Assembly: GCA_032718565.1 (NCBI GenBank)
Contig: JAVGVS010000002.1
Coordinates: 10,085,774-10,149,773 of the forward strand
DNA from: Distichodus sexfasciatus
Taxonomy: Eukaryota; Chordata; Actinopteri; Characiformes; Distichodontidae
Length of the DNA stretch: 64,000 nucleotides
Direction: 5' to 3'
Shown: positions 12,181-25,644 of the stretch, in pieces
Position numbering within the stretch: position 1 is the stretch's first letter
Layout of the letters: every line of letters begins with the position of its first letter
The notes under the pieces: generated by a model
Database searches by the model: none
Told to the model about the DNA's origin: nothing
Seen by the model: the letters and a program-made list of their open reading frames with translations, nothing else
Translations under genes and position numbers: made by a program

Positions 12181-13825
12181 TCAGCTAAGTAAAGTCTGGG
12201 TGCGGCCCACCTGCCGATAGAGACGCTCTCTCTGTCTCCCTCTAGAGCTGTTTTCATAACGTTGTGATGAAACACTCCTTTTTGGCATTATACCATTGCC
12301 CTTGAACTCACAGTTTTGGCTTTCAGCTGCAATGAAATGTCCCCTCTTTTTTAAAAAAACAGACACTGTATTACACTTATCTAGCTTAACAATCCATATC
12401 CGATCTCAGACAACAAATTGCCCCTGTGCGCAGGTCCCTGTCTCCAAATGCTAAGGCTGGACTTTAATTGTGACGCGAGGGGGGGAGAGTCGCCACGGAT
12501 ATAGACAAAATAGCGACGCGCATGTCACAGGACGTGTTGTGAATAGTTCACTTAATACCACTGTATACACAGTGGACAGAGAGCGGCCACCTTTGCTCCC
12601 CTCTCTGCAAATCTCTGAATAAGAATCTGACATAAATTCTGCACATATAAAATTAGTAAATGCCACTGTAGCCGTAGTTAAATATCACATAATCCCCCTG
12701 GGAGGCCCCTTGCAAGTTACCTTGGCCTATTTTGCAAAAAAAGAGAGAGAAAGAAAAGGGGCAGGGGGTGGAAGAATGAATACAGCGGGTTGTTGAGAGG
12801 AGAGAGAAGAAAAGGAGAAGTTTGTAGTCATAGGCCTGGGGAAGGTTGCATTTTGAAGACTGCGTTGTGAACGCTGGGGTGAGTCGGTCCTCCCCTCCTC
12901 ACGGCTCATGCTGAAGCTATCAAATAAAAGGTGGAGTTGAGAAAGCTTTCATTCGCCTTCTCTTATGGCTCATTAGGGGTTAAGTGTGGCCTAATCTTTT
13001 CTCTAATAAAGTTGCTTTGAAGTGAGGAAAGGGGACAGAATGGGGGCTGGGGCCCTTCACACAGGCCACTTTAGAAATGAGCTCAGCTAAAAGCTGTGTG
13101 TGGTGGGGGTTGGCAGGTTTTTTGGTGGTTGTGGGGACTTGATTGTTCCCTAAAAGACAGGAAACCCTGAGAATTATTTGATTTTTATGGCTTTGTGGCT
13201 TATACTTTTAAGGATATTATTCGTTATTCATTCAAAGAATCAAAGGATTTGCTTTGGCTATATATGTTTATATTATAAATATATGTGTATATAGGACCTC
13301 GCAAATATAGTAAGACCTGACTCTGTGTGTGATGTGTGGTTAAGGCTCGGTCTACTCAAACTGTCCCTTTGAACTATGGTCAGCTTTAAAGATATACACT
13401 CTAGACTTGCTCTTCGAAAAATCTGGAATCCATCTCCATTCTCCAGCGTTAAGCTTCAGCAGCACTGGGGCATCATGGAAGACTTTTTTTCCTTCTCATG
13501 CCCGCCTGTTGCAGCGCTGGCATGATGCCAGGCACGGGCGGAGGGAAGCCCCTCATTAATTTGTCCACAGATTGCTGTTAGCTGCTCTCGCTTGGGTGAG
13601 GGGTGTTTACAGCAGTTTAGCGGCGAACTGTCAGAGACCGAGGCCTTAATGTAGCGCCGTGTCACAGCTCGAGGACGTCCTTGTTTGTTTTGCACTGTTG
13701 GCATTTTGCCTTAATAGGCAACGTTGGGCACCAGCCAACACTGCCAGCCAAGATGCAACAGGTTCACTGTTTCCCACTGAGAGAGAGAGAGAAAGCTAAA
13801 AGGATAAGGGGGATAAGGAGAAAGA
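12181..13825. other. intergenic sequence
   Basis: Mixed composition with a purine-rich patch at 12738-12825 and a GA tract at 13779-13793. No gene seen. Confidence 0.45.
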
Positions 13826-13871
13826 AAGGTGAGTGATTATTCATCATTGTGAACACACCACAGCACAATAG
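13826..13871 (-). mobile_element. SINE family 1 tail fragment, copy E
   Basis: On the minus strand it reads GTGCTGTGGTGTGTTCACAA then TGATGAATAATCACTCACC, matching the tails of copies A-C. Only the 3' end is present. Confidence 0.6.
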
Positions 13872-15511
13872 AAGGAGTAAAGAGAAGGAGACGGAGACAC
13901 AAAACGAGTTGAGAAATAGAAGCAGAACAGAAGGGACAGAGAGAAAAAATGAGAGAGGAGGAGAATGTGAGAGAAATAGAAAGAAATATCTGCAGGGCAC
14001 AGGGCACTTTTTTAACACATCACAATGTGGTTGTGATTGTCTGTGTAAATGTTATTGTACAGTGTGTGTGTGTGCATATGTGTGTGTTTCATTCCCTTAC
14101 TGTTTTTCCTCTCCAAGGGTTAAAAAGGATAGAATGTGCTCGACCAAGTCTAGATTTTTTCCTCTGAATGGATCATGTTAAATTACCCAAAACCATTTAA
14201 CATCCAGCACACAAATGGCACTGTAACATATGGAACTCTTTATTTAATGTTTTCCTTGTTGATATACAGAATCTATAACAAATGGTAATGACTTGCAGCT
14301 GCTGAGGAGGTGTAGCATGGTGTCAGAGGTTTGCTCCACACGCCTACGCCTGACAGGATGAGGCACAGCGTTTTTATGCACGTCTGATTGGGCCTTTGCT
14401 TTGACTGATTCCATACACTAAGGAATAATGAAAATAAAACTGAAGCGTCTAAACTGTGCAGCAGAAATCACGTTTTCAAAACCTATTACTCAGCAAATTG
14501 GAACAATATGGATTTTTTTGCATTAAAATTTTGAGGTTGTTGTATTTTAAACATTTCATCCTTTTCCAAATATACATGACTTTACAGAGAAAAACAGCAG
14601 ATCTTTGAGGTGTAGGTAAATACTCTTAAATGATACCTTCAAAAACATGAATAAATAAAATATATGTCTTCCTTTAGGAGACATTGGTTTAGAAAATATC
14701 AATACAGCACATATTTCAAATATTTTCTGTCATAATATTGGATGAAACTTCGAAAAGAATCAACACGTTAGGGTTTTTAAAATATGGTATTTAGAAAAAA
14801 GTATGGTTGAGGGTAATAATCCCCTGCGATACCACATTACGCCACTAGAGGCTGAACTGTCTTGTGTTCCCTGTCCTCGTTTAGGTTCATTTCTCCTGAT
14901 GTGTTACACCTGTGTCTGCATTTTTAAGCATCTGCCTCTGTGTCTTTGTCTTGGGGGTGCTGTCTGTCATGGATGTGTCTTTGTGTCTAGAGTGTTTTTC
15001 TATTCTGTTATTAGTTAAAGTTTAAATTAAGCATTGCACATACATCCTGTTTTATACTCGCTGCATCTCCACTTTCAGACAATGATTGTGCCAAATTATT
15101 TATTTTTTAATGGTACTGAGAGGGTTGAGCTCACAGTGTTTTGGGCAATTAATGCCAGTTTTAGTTAAATCCTTTGCTGCTGCTAGTAGATCAAGGAATA
15201 AATGAGCCACAATGTGTTTCATACTACATCAATCTCCCTCTCTTGTATTGCAATAGAGTATGGCGAAACATTACATTTTTTCCAAAATATAAAACGACTG
15301 GATTTGTGTTAAATTTCAAGAAGTGGCATCTGATAGGCCTACAAGGCACATGATCATTGTGTCACAGTGCCCTTTGGCAGCTACGAGATGAAGTCAGCAG
15401 TTGAAGTCCACTTGGGTGAAGAAGGAAGCAAGAATCTGCAGTCATGAAATAGCTTTGATATGGTTCATTACTTTTCTGTTTGGCTTGTAAAGGAGCTAAC
15501 ACCAACTACTT
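13872..15511. other. intergenic sequence
   Basis: A purine-rich part (13872-13990), a short GT repeat (14061-14087) and then AT-rich sequence. No gene seen. Confidence 0.45.
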
Positions 15512-15723
15512 GGGGCAGTTGGTGGCATAACGGTTCCCCATGATCGGAAGGTCACCGGTAAAGTTACCACTGGGGTACTCATGAGCACCGTCCCCAAGCA
15601 CTGCTCCCCAGACGTTGCCGATGTTAGCTGCCCACTGCTCCTTCACGAATGGGTCAAATGCAGGGGTCATATTTCGCTGTCTTGCACTGTGCGCTGTGCT
15701 TTGTTCACAAAGACAAATAATCA
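15512..15723 (+). mobile_element. tRNA-derived SINE, family 1, copy C
   Basis: GGGGCAGTTGGTGGCATAAC start and the usual CCGTCCCCAAGCACTGCTCC body and tail. Part of the tRNA-like head, including the B box, is deleted compared with copy B. Confidence 0.7.
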
Positions 15724-15725
15724 CG

Positions 15726-15822
15726 ATATTAAAACAGTAGCTTGGCTGTAGCTTAGCTCCTTTTAATTGTATGTGGCTTGTAGCTAGAAAAACTGCAGTT
15801 TAGAAGTAGCTTCCCAACGCTG
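15726..15822. mobile_element. transposon end, related to 62839-62932
   Basis: Shares the 19-bp ATATTAAAACAGTAGCTTG with the right-hand copy and ends AGTAGCTTCCCAACGCTG, like the terminus of a hAT-type element whose other end begins CAGTGTTGGGAAG. Only one end is recognised. Confidence 0.4.
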
Positions 15823-17079
15823 GTGTTACCTGCATGAGTGTTGCAGCTTCTTGGTAAAACCTACTTGGTAATGAACTCACACTCAACACACAACTCTTTA
15901 ACTCACCGTAGTGTGTTTCAGCCTGTCAGCCTGTAGCATGGCATGGCATGGTAGGGAGAATGTTGATTACCAGAGACCCCAGGCCCTTGATTACACCTAT
16001 CCATCTGTGACCGATGCAAGTCATAACAATAATCGCATGCTGGACGCTCCCGGAAGGCCAGTATAATGCTCTGTCAGTACCTTAATAACCGATGCGTGCG
16101 CCTTCGTGTTTCCAACAACAAATCGCCGTTGATTTATATGAACAGACATCATCTAGTAAGGCCAATCCATGGCAATCAGCCCTGAGTGAAACTGACGTTT
16201 GAGAGATGAAGGAAAAAGACCAGATTGTTCAATCATTTGTGAGCAGTGGTGCTGCAAAGGAACGTAGAGCAAAAGTGTTGAGTGAGGCAGGTCACGCAAA
16301 AAAAGGTAAAGCATATTGAGTGTGTTAGTTTGTAAACGAGGATGAAACAAGTGTATCACCAATATGCACTTACTGTACATTCAAGGACAGGTAGGGTTTC
16401 TTAAGGAACAGTTGGCCCTAAAAGATGTCAGATTTAATTTTTAATGACTTTGGAGGACATTTTTGTTTATAAGGGAAATGCTTTTATAGAAAGTTTACAG
16501 GTTTGAAGTTCAAAACTCGTTAAATGATTTGTTTCTTGGTTTGGGGTTGAAAATATTTGCTTTTGGTTACTAAGGTTAGGATTAGGAATTAGTATTATTA
16601 TGGAAGAACCTCTCTCTCTCTCTCTCTCTCTCTCTGCATAACAGAGCGAGAGAGACTGGATTTGTAGAGAATGTGCTGCTATCTTTTAAAGGTATTTTAT
16701 GAGGCACTGAACCTCATAATAGCATTTCCCATTTACCTTAAGATGGCACTTACTGGATCACACTGAATTGTACATTTCCTGAATATAATTCCCTGCATAA
16801 AACATGTCGGGGCCTTCTTACTTTCTACTCAAATTAGTATATAAAAGTTTTGCTTTATGTAGCTTAGGGTTCTTATTCCCTAAGCTTCTTCATCCAAACA
16901 AAAAAGAAAGCAATACAAGACCAGGAGAGGATGGCGCTGTCTGATATGTCAGAGGAACTTGTACTTGTCTGACTGATTATCCAGCTGTTAACTCACAAGT
17001 GTTTGTTTGACAGCCTCTATCGATAAAGATAATCTTTGATCAAACAGCGTGTATCGAGCTAGACACCAGCCCGTGCTGA
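15823..17079. other. intergenic sequence with CT repeat 16610-16635
   Basis: Includes a CT microsatellite (16610-16635) and AT-rich surroundings. No gene seen. Confidence 0.5.
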
Positions 17080-18960
17080 ACCCCAGGTAAACAACAGCTT
17101 ACTGCCAGTGATATCTCCTCTGCTATCTGCTGTTTTCAGAGCCTTTCGCTCTTTTGACAGCTTCATATGGGACTGTTTTTTCTCCCCACTTGAAATGCTT
17201 GATAGAATCATGGAGACTGACAGCAGAGTAGAGTGCTGCGTTTGGAGTCCATATTGGGATTGGCAGGTCTTTGTGTATTCCGGTATTTACTCTGTTTTTC
17301 ATTTCATTTACCCTCAGTTGACTGCGTTCTCTTTCATAAGGCGCATGAGATGAATATTGTGCGTGCTTTTACTAGGGAGCCTTCTTGTTGTTGTTGCAAG
17401 AGCGGCATTTCCGCGAAGAGCGTTGTGGGCCAAGGCCTCTCTGCTCGCGAGTGTTTATTTTTCTGTTTTGTTCCATTTCATGCGTGTGTGTTTGTCGCCC
17501 TGTAGAGATTGGCAGCGACTTGGGAGAGAATTTGAATAATACAAGGCATTACAACTGCTTTCTGTCCTTTGGCAAGTGACGCTCAATTAAGTATCCATTA
17601 TTCACAGCAACATCTTGTTGGTATAAGAGAAACAGTTTGTTTACTAAACACGCCAACGCGGGGATGAAAGCGTGGCGCTGCATAATTCATGCGTGCCGCG
17701 TTTGTGCAAGTAAAGCCGGGGCCTACGTAAAAACGCTGCAGTGTCAGCCTCTTCTCCGCATTAAAAATACACCGGCATAGCTATCGCTTGGAGTCTCGCG
17801 ATCATTTATTCAGCTGTGGTGCCCATTAATATTACACGTTGCTTCATGCCAGTCACAGGCCTACACTCTGATGAAGCCGGTTTTCCTCACCACCGGAAGA
17901 AGGCCACCATGAGTGTCGACCGGACCCAATCTGCACCTTCCATTAAACGTGGTTGTGAAAATGCTTCTTTATTAAAACGAAGGAGTTGGGGGCCGCGCAG
18001 GCCCGAGTCAGGCCCCCCGCCATCCTGCGGGGCATCTTGGCACGCCGTTTAATCCAAATGCCAATTTGGCGTGGGTTTGTTTGGAGCTCGGGAGGAGTGG
18101 ATGGGGTGTAGGTGTGTGAGAGGGTGCGTGTGTGTGCCAAGGGGGAGGGGCTTCTCCCAGCTTGGTGCGTCTCTAATTGGAGTGCAGGGAGCAGCCGGGG
18201 CTGCCGGGTGTCAGTCAGTGTTTAGGATGCCCCAGGGCACTCCTCTCCTATGGGTATCAAAGTGCTCTAATTAAATGCAGGGTTCACGTTTCGGTCCTCC
18301 ACATCACAGGTCAGGGGAGAGCGGCCCGCGTCCTCACTGTTTTCGACTAGCCACAGCCTCTGCTAATTACCCATTGTCCAATTGACTTCCCACTCTTACA
18401 TAGCAATGAAGCTCCTTCCCTCACGCCGCCTCTTCGACAGGAGCTCGTACGCGCTGACACACTCCCATCCGACCCCTCATTGCTATTTTCATTCCCCCCC
18501 TCTTCATTCTCCTCCTCTTCTTTCTCCTCCTCCTCTCTCCACTCCTTCTTTGCCCAGCCAGCATAATTAATCTTATGGAGATCTCCCCCAGCCAGGTTGC
18601 ACCGTGCTTGGCCCCCCTGTTTATAATTTGATTTGGGAAGATAAAAGTGTGTGCGGCTGTGAAGGAACAGTGTCATTCCCCAGCGCTGGGGAGACGTGCA
18701 GGGGCCATCAATCTTCCCCACGTGCCCAGCAAACTGATATCCCAGAAAATTAACTTCAATTAATAACACAAATCCCCCGGCGCTTCCTCGGAGGCCTGTG
18801 CCGCTTTGAAGGAGAACCTTCAAAGATGCCTCTCTGCTGCCTTTCATACGCGCACCGGGTTCGTGCCTTTTGTTTTCAACGGCATGGGAAATATTTGCTG
18901 CATCCACACAAATATTCCCCCATCAACATGAAAAATTGATTATACTCTCCCAGCTGAATG
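17080..18960. other. candidate conserved non-coding cluster
   Basis: Longest repeat-poor, GC-richer block of the left part. It combines GC-rich stretches with TTAATTA-type cores (18360-18370, 18562-18575, 18750-18765). A 186-codon minus-strand frame (18347-18907) has a low-complexity Glu-rich segment and no domain. It is more likely a by-product of composition than a gene. Confidence 0.35.
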
Positions 18961-19131
18961 CTAAGTAGCATGGCAGGGCCTAACGAGGCTTTCAGAAGAC
19001 TTGTTAATACGTGCCACTAATACCTTGTCCTTCAATGCCATGAATCGGCCTCTATTTGCTATATGGAGTGCATTCCTTTTTTTCACAGATCCGCACACAG
19101 TTTTGACTCATTTCTCTAGATGACATTGAGA

Positions 19132-19305
19132 GTACATTTACATTTGTTGCATTTAGCAGTTGATCTTACCCAGAGTGATTTCCATTCCCAGTCTACTTGG
19201 TGCAACTTGGGGTTAAGGGTCTCGCTCAGGGATCCAAAAGTAGGAGTTCTGGGAGTAGGATGGAAATGGATTTGAATCTTCAATAGGGTGAGTCAGTTTC
19301 AGGGA
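19132..19305 (-). mobile_element. diverged SINE (tail family 'CTGGATAAGAGCG')
   Basis: Minus-strand tail GCTAAATGCAACAAATGTAA preceded by a degraded ACTCTGGGTAAGATC. The body GAGCGAGACCCTTAACCCCA is typical of these SINEs. Confidence 0.55.
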
Positions 19306-19570
19306 TGACAATTTGAGCTACAAGATATGTAAATCAGAAAAAAGAATTACTGCCAAGTATATTCTCACATTTTACTTTTGTGTTTGGCGCTAACACAGGT
19401 AAGATAAAACTATCAAAATAACTCTCAAGATAATAAAAAGAATAAAAATTGGATGGAGAGTAGTCAAAGTCAAAGTAAACTTTGTCATCTCTACTATATA
19501 CATGTACATAGAGAGCATTCCAGGACAATGGCTCTGGTTTCCTACAGTATGAACAGAATATACCGTGGTG

Positions 19571-19572
<2 letters not shown>

Positions 19573-19659
<87 letters not shown>

Positions 19660-19692
19660 AGATATAGATATATATAGATATATATAGATATA
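19573..19692. repeat. TA microsatellite passing into GATATA repeat
   Basis: About 70 nt of pure TA (19573-19641) continuing into five or more (GATATA) hexamers and a TATATAGA tail. Self-complementary and prone to cruciforms and length change. It produces spurious Tyr-Ile open frames on both strands. Confidence 0.95.
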
Positions 19693-19740
19693 TAGACATA
19701 GTCTATAAAATGTCAAAAAAACTTTAAGCTTTAAACTAGA

Positions 19741-19808
19741 GCCAGTTGGTGGAGTAATGGTAGGGTGTTCACCCCGTGTTCACAGGTGTGAATCCAGGAC
19801 CAGTATAG
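19741..19808 (+). mobile_element. SINE family 1 head fragment, copy D
   Basis: CCAGTTGGTGGAGTAATGGT and GTGTGAATCCAGGACCAGTA match the tRNA-like head of copy B. The rest is missing. Confidence 0.5.
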
Positions 19809-19965
19809 GTGGTCTGTAGATGGGGGTCTCACCACTAGGCCGTATTCAACCCATGGTCTTCAGTCCATATGCATCTATGAATCACATTCACGAATAAATT
19901 TGTTCTTAAATCCCTCTTACTCAGTTTTCATGTAGATTCTGACATTCATCAAATGTTTCTTATTA

Positions 19966-21440
19966 GGGGGCCATGCAGTGGAACACTGTGTGGTACCCTA
20001 TTGTTATTGTGCCGTTTTTTTTTTTCTTCCTTAAAACGCGCTATGGAGAAAAAACGGTAAGACCCACAGCTCTGAAATTTGGCAGGTAGGTCCGGTATCT
20101 CACCCACTACTCAGGCAAAAAAAATTGCACCAAAAGCTATTTTGCAATTTTCCAAAAAAAATTAGCATTTTGCCAAATAAATGGTTAACCGTAGCTCTGA
20201 TTCTCAAAAATCTTATATCATCTTATTCTTTGGTTTCAGCCGAATTTTTTAGACCCTCGCATCTATTTCTGCCATATTTGATTTTTTGCTAATTCGCATA
20301 AAATGAAATCCCATCTTTTTCAAACTCGTCCCTGGATTTTTGTCCAATCTGCATGCAACTGGTATCATTTGAATCCAAGACACTCTTCTTTAATTGTTAT
20401 CCAGCACATTTTTAATTTAGGTCTTTATTTTTATGTAATATGAAAATAAATGTGCTCGGCTTGGCATCGGACTGCAACACCACACGCCGAGTGTCATAGA
20501 AATCCGGCTCTGGGTGGGCAACAGCTTTGAAATTTGGCAGATAGGTTCCTTGACTCTACCCAATACTGAGCCAAAAAAAGTGCGCCACTTTGCCGATATT
20601 CCATTACTTCAAACATCATTTACTACTTAGGCAAAAAAATAATAATTGCACGACTCTACCACTTGGTGGTGCTAATAAGCTATTATGCGTTTTCCGTAAT
20701 AACTTTTGAATCGTAGCTCCGATTCTTAAAAATCTTATACTATCTTATTTCTTAGGTCAAGACTAAACTTAATGAACCCTTGTATCTATTTTTCCCATAT
20801 TGGATTTTTCTTTAATCGGCATAACTAGTCAACTAGATCCTGGATTTTTATCCAGTCTGCATGTAACTGGTATTATTTGAATCTCAAGACATTCCTTTTT
20901 AATTATTATCGAGTATATTTTAATTTAATTTATTAAAATTAATTTAATTTTTTTAAATAAATGTGCTCGGCTTCGTATAGTAATGCAATGCCACACACTG
21001 AATATCATAGAAATCTAGCTCTGAGTGAGCTACCGCTAATTTTCAGAATATGAAATCGTATTATTTAAATCTCAGCATATTCTTCTTTAATAGTTATTGA
21101 GCACATTTTTCATTTACCTATTCATTTGGCTATATTATGCAAATCAATACTTTGAAACAAATTCAGCAAGACATATGTTTGAATAAGGAAACTTTACTAT
21201 AATTTACAGTTTTTAGACACTCTCTTATAGTAATTATTAAGCCCATTTTCAGGTATTTCTTTATATGGCTGCAAAGCTTCACTTCAAAGTCGATATCCCA
21301 CTTATTGGCGCCATAATAAACTATTTTAAAGTTAGCCTAATAAGTTTTGAACTGTAAATACGTAGAAAAAAAGATGAAAGATATCAAATCTCATGTACTT
21401 CAATTCATAAAAATCTGAAGCTGCAAACTGCATGGCCCCC
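19966..21440. mobile_element. non-autonomous element with terminal inverted repeats and internal tandem units
   Basis: Ends GGGGGCCATGCAGT (19966) and its reverse complement (ending 21440). Inside are about two and a half diverged tandem units of roughly 450-510 bp: unit 1 near 20068-20520, unit 2 near 20521-21030, partial unit 3 to about 21300. Shared landmarks are GAAATTTGGCAG, GTAGCTC[TC]GATTCT and AAATGTGCTCGGCTT. No transposase frame. Confidence 0.65.
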
Positions 21441-23616
21441 GTAATTACTGCTTGCAGTTATATTTTCAGATTTGTTCTTAGGTAGGAACATACTTATGCA
21501 AAGTTTATTGCACGCCTGTTTGTGCAGAATACTAGCTTACTGAAGTTTCTTCAATTCTCCAGTTGTATAATATTATACCATTTAAATGCTTTAACCTTTT
21601 TAACAAAAAAAGTAAGTAAATAGCGGTAAATTTCTTTTCAGCTAAATGGCCACCATCCGCCCATTAGAATGTTAACTTTTCCAACATATGCCCAAACATT
21701 ATGTCCAATGGGATTATGTCCAACGATTTGCATCATCTGATAAATTGCATAAATGTTTGAATGTGGTAGTTCCTCACTGAAATGTGTGTGTGTGTTGCTG
21801 AGTGATATGTCTGCCCCAGTGACCGACCGAATACTCCAGCTAGGACTAGACTACGCTGGTACTCTGGCTTGCTTGCTCTCAGTAGAGGGGGCAGCTGCTC
21901 AGCACAATTACAGTCAATCCTCCCTGCAGACTGTGCCCAAGAGCTTACACTGTTGGAGCAGTCCGTGTCAACAACCAGCACTCACTCTCTCTTTTTCTCT
22001 CTCTCTCCCTCTCTCTCCTCTCACACACACATACACACAGATGCACAAACAGGCACAAATAGAATCTGTACAGCGTGGCAGGCTTTTTGAAGGGTCTATT
22101 AGAGGGGTCTGCGAGGAAGTGTTCCGGGTGGGCTGCGCGTCGGCCTCGCACCACAGGGCTGCTGGACCTCTGCCAGCTGTTTACTGCTTACAAACACTCT
22201 CACATGTCTGCTGCTGTCTGATAGAGCCCGGAGGAAGCCTCTGCAGCCCCTTTTACTCTCTCTATATCTCTGAGTAAGACAAGATTGAACACATTCAGAC
22301 CAGATTCTGGGCTTACTCAAACAGTGGCTTTATGACAGTAATATCAGCCCAGCTTTCCCATGATGCACTGGGCACTTGGAATAAAATATACTGCCCCCTG
22401 TAATCGTCCAGGTTTTTTCTGCTCCTTAAAACATCTTTACTGGATTCCTCCATCAGCTGAAGTCCTCAGTGCTGGGCGTTTAGAGCAGCTTAAGCTGCAT
22501 TAATAATGAATGATGACAGTTCCATACACCCCAGCAACACAATAATGCCTTTATTAAGATGTCTGGAGAGTTGATGCGTCAAAACCCATTGCACACCTGC
22601 ATCTCAAGTCGGTGGGAATATTGTGTTCATGAACAAGTGTGTGTTACGTGTGTGTGTGAGTGTAGTGAGGGTGTGTGAGTGAGAGAATAAGAGAGTATGT
22701 GTGTGTGAGAGTGTGTGTACTCTGTGTTTCCTGCCTTTCTACCCTGCCTCAGGCACTGACTCCATTGGGATGGTTTATATGCAATAGTGGGCTTCTGCGT
22801 ATTGATCAGTGCTAATGTCTCAATAATCCCCTCATGATGCTACTCTCTTTCTCTCTCTATCTCTATCTCTTCCTCTTCCTCTCCCTCCCTTTCTGTCTCA
22901 CTCGCACGCACTGGTAGGGTTATTACGACACACCTCCCTTCTTCATGTTAAACTGAGAGTTACAGCTGCTCATTAATTAGCCTCCATGCTAATGAAGAGA
23001 CTGCTGGCAGCAGCTCATCAGGCTTTATTCCGGGCCTCAGTACCACTGAGTGCATTGTATGTGGACAGGCACAAACCTGAAATTACCCAGACGTTTTATT
23101 CTGATATATTTAAATCGGTTTAGTGGACAATGATTCAATGTCCTACGATATCACAAAGTCTGTTACAATACAGTTTTGATTTTGATTTAATTCACGAGCC
23201 AGTGATCAATATGATTTAACCCAGTTACTTCCATTTATATCAAATCAGTTGGCGAGGGTTGTTGTGTATGATATCTGTTTGATGTTTTCATTTTGGATCA
23301 ATGCTATAGGCTCATTGATCATTGAATTGTTATATCACATACATCAGGTCAATGTATTATTACACCCCACTATGTAAGGAATATTGAAATTAGTTGTATT
23401 GTTTAACTTTTTATGTAAATAAATTATGTACGTGTGACAGAATTAATGAGAGGCATGGAGCAACATGAGAAGAAGTTGGACAGACTGTTGAAGAAACTTT
23501 TGCCAACTCTGAAAGAACATGATGCGGTCTTGGCTGTTAAGTTTTGGGCTCTGTGGAAATGTGCTGGAAACTCCATAAACATGCTTGTAGTACTGAAGAA
23601 TGATTTTCTCTTAGCA

Positions 23617-23653
<37 letters not shown>

Positions 23654-25644
23654 GTGTTTGATTATCTGTAGGCTGGGCAGCCTCCTTCTCCCTCGTTTGT
23701 TTTCATTAGGGTGATTGCCTCAATGTCTTAGCGACCTTCAGCCTTCTCCGCATTTCAGAAGAAAACACACACACCCACACAGTCTCTGTGCCTGCCTGTG
23801 ACTAATGGTGTGTGTGTGTGTAAAGATTCTCTGTTAGCGTTACTGTTGGGGCATAATATGTTTTGGGTAATGAGGAGTGGTTTGAATGGCATGGCGGTGC
23901 GGCTCCTTTCATTTCTCCCCTTGACTCACTGTGGCCTGTCACTCAGTCGTAGCCTGAGGAACTCCCTCCAGACCCGAATCCACCTCCCTGCTGGAGCACT
24001 ACACTGTTTCTGCCTGAATCTGACAGTTTCCCGCCTGTGTCTCTGCGCCTGTACCCTTCAGCTGGATTAGGGTTGATGAGGAACTATGTGTCTGCCCTGT
24101 TGAGGGAAAAAATACAGTGTACACCAGCTCCCTTTAGGGTTTTAGACTGGCTCCGGCTGGTCATTTGCTGGTTTGATGCTGCTTAAACTTAGCCAGGCTA
24201 GCGTTGCCATAGTACCTTCACTCAATATTGTAATTCGCTACAGTACTACATCAGGGTTCTCTCAAAAGGCTTCGGTTTCCCCAATTAAATTTTTAAGCAA
24301 CCAATCAGAAAACAGAAATTGAAGGCGGAACCAATAGGTTCCAACAATGTGCCCACCCACTGCAAAGTAAACATACGCCTATTGAGATTGTGCAGACTTT
24401 TTGCACAAAGTGATGCAAAGTGGGCTAAGGCTGGTCAGTAAAACTGGACATTCATCATATACCAGCGTAGGATTTAAGATGTTGTTTGCTGACTAAACTG
24501 GTCAAACAATCAAAACAGATATTAAGACTGAGAAGGTAGTTTGTCATCAAAATCAGCTTGAAGCAGTTCAAAGCACAGTTTAAAGTAGTTAGGAGTTAGG
24601 AACTTCAACTAAAAAGAGGCAGTTATTCATTCTGGTAAATGTATTTTTTGTGTGTTTTCATCATGTTCTGAATACTGCAGCTGGTCTGAGATACTTACAA
24701 ACTCTTCAGCTGGTGATTTGGACAGTTTGCAATATTTGATCTCTGATCACATCATATATTTATGTCTATATACAGTATAAAATATCAATCGCAAATCAAT
24801 AATGCATCCGTTTTTCCAGACAGCCCAATCAGGGAGGGAGGGTGGACACATTTACAGCAAACCTGGTCTACCCTTTATTTCCCTCCCAGTTCAGCCCAAT
24901 GGCAAGCTGGTGAAAAAATGAGCTTCAGTAAGAAATTCTGCCACGTCAAAGCAATTGAAGCGTGCTGCTAACGCCTGCGTGTCTTGGGGACGGTAAATTG
25001 TTAAAAAGCAAGGAAAAGCTTTTGTGTTGATGGCTTAAAACCGAAAGGTGCCCACTTTGGTAAGGAGACACACACACAAACCTTTGCCTTCTTTCTGCCT
25101 GAAAATGTCCCTGATGTGTGTGAGTCCGTGCATGCATGCATGTGTACGTGTGTGAGAAGTGAAAGAGAAAAACAATGTACCTCTGTGCATATGAGTGTGT
25201 GTGTGTGTGTGTGCGCGTGAGGCTGTAATAGTGAAGTTGATTAGTTTATATTGGCACACCTGTTTGTAGAAAGCTGGCTCATTCTATACAGACTAAAGGT
25301 TAATTACATCCCCAGTGTGGCCAAATGTAATTTTGCTAACTGACGTAATCTGATAATAATTCTAATGTTGTCAACTGCTATAAACTCATCATGATGTTAC
25401 TACACAGGGCCACACCACTAAAACAATGACAGTTTTCCCCACAGTGTTCCTCAAGCCTGTTTCACAAAAACCAATGATTTGCACAACCACAGCACACCTG
25501 GTGTGACTAATTAGTTAATTAGTAGTGTAGGATGAGGTGTGCTTGTGCTGGAAAAACCAAATCTCTAAAGAGCACTGGGCCTCATGAGACAGGGTTGAGA
25601 TATAACAGAATTAACTTTGTAAATGTGGAGTGGGTGGTCTAGAG
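21441..25644. other. intergenic, with several microsatellites
   Basis: CT repeats at 21986-22022 and 23622-23650, GT repeats near 22630-22720 and 25195-25211. The long open frame at 21753-22277 has a low-complexity Ser/Leu middle and no recognised domain. No gene supported. Confidence 0.5.

Noticed and set aside
18347..18907. 186-codon minus-strand open frame
   Set aside because: Low-complexity Glu-rich middle from a pyrimidine tract, no known domain or splice context; better explained by composition of a repeat-poor block.
19334..19716. Tyr/Ile repeat frames on both strands
   Set aside because: Produced by the TA/GATATA repeat.
21753..22277. 174-codon plus-strand open frame
   Set aside because: Its Ser/Leu/Thr-rich centre comes from a CT/CA microsatellite; the rest is not protein-like.
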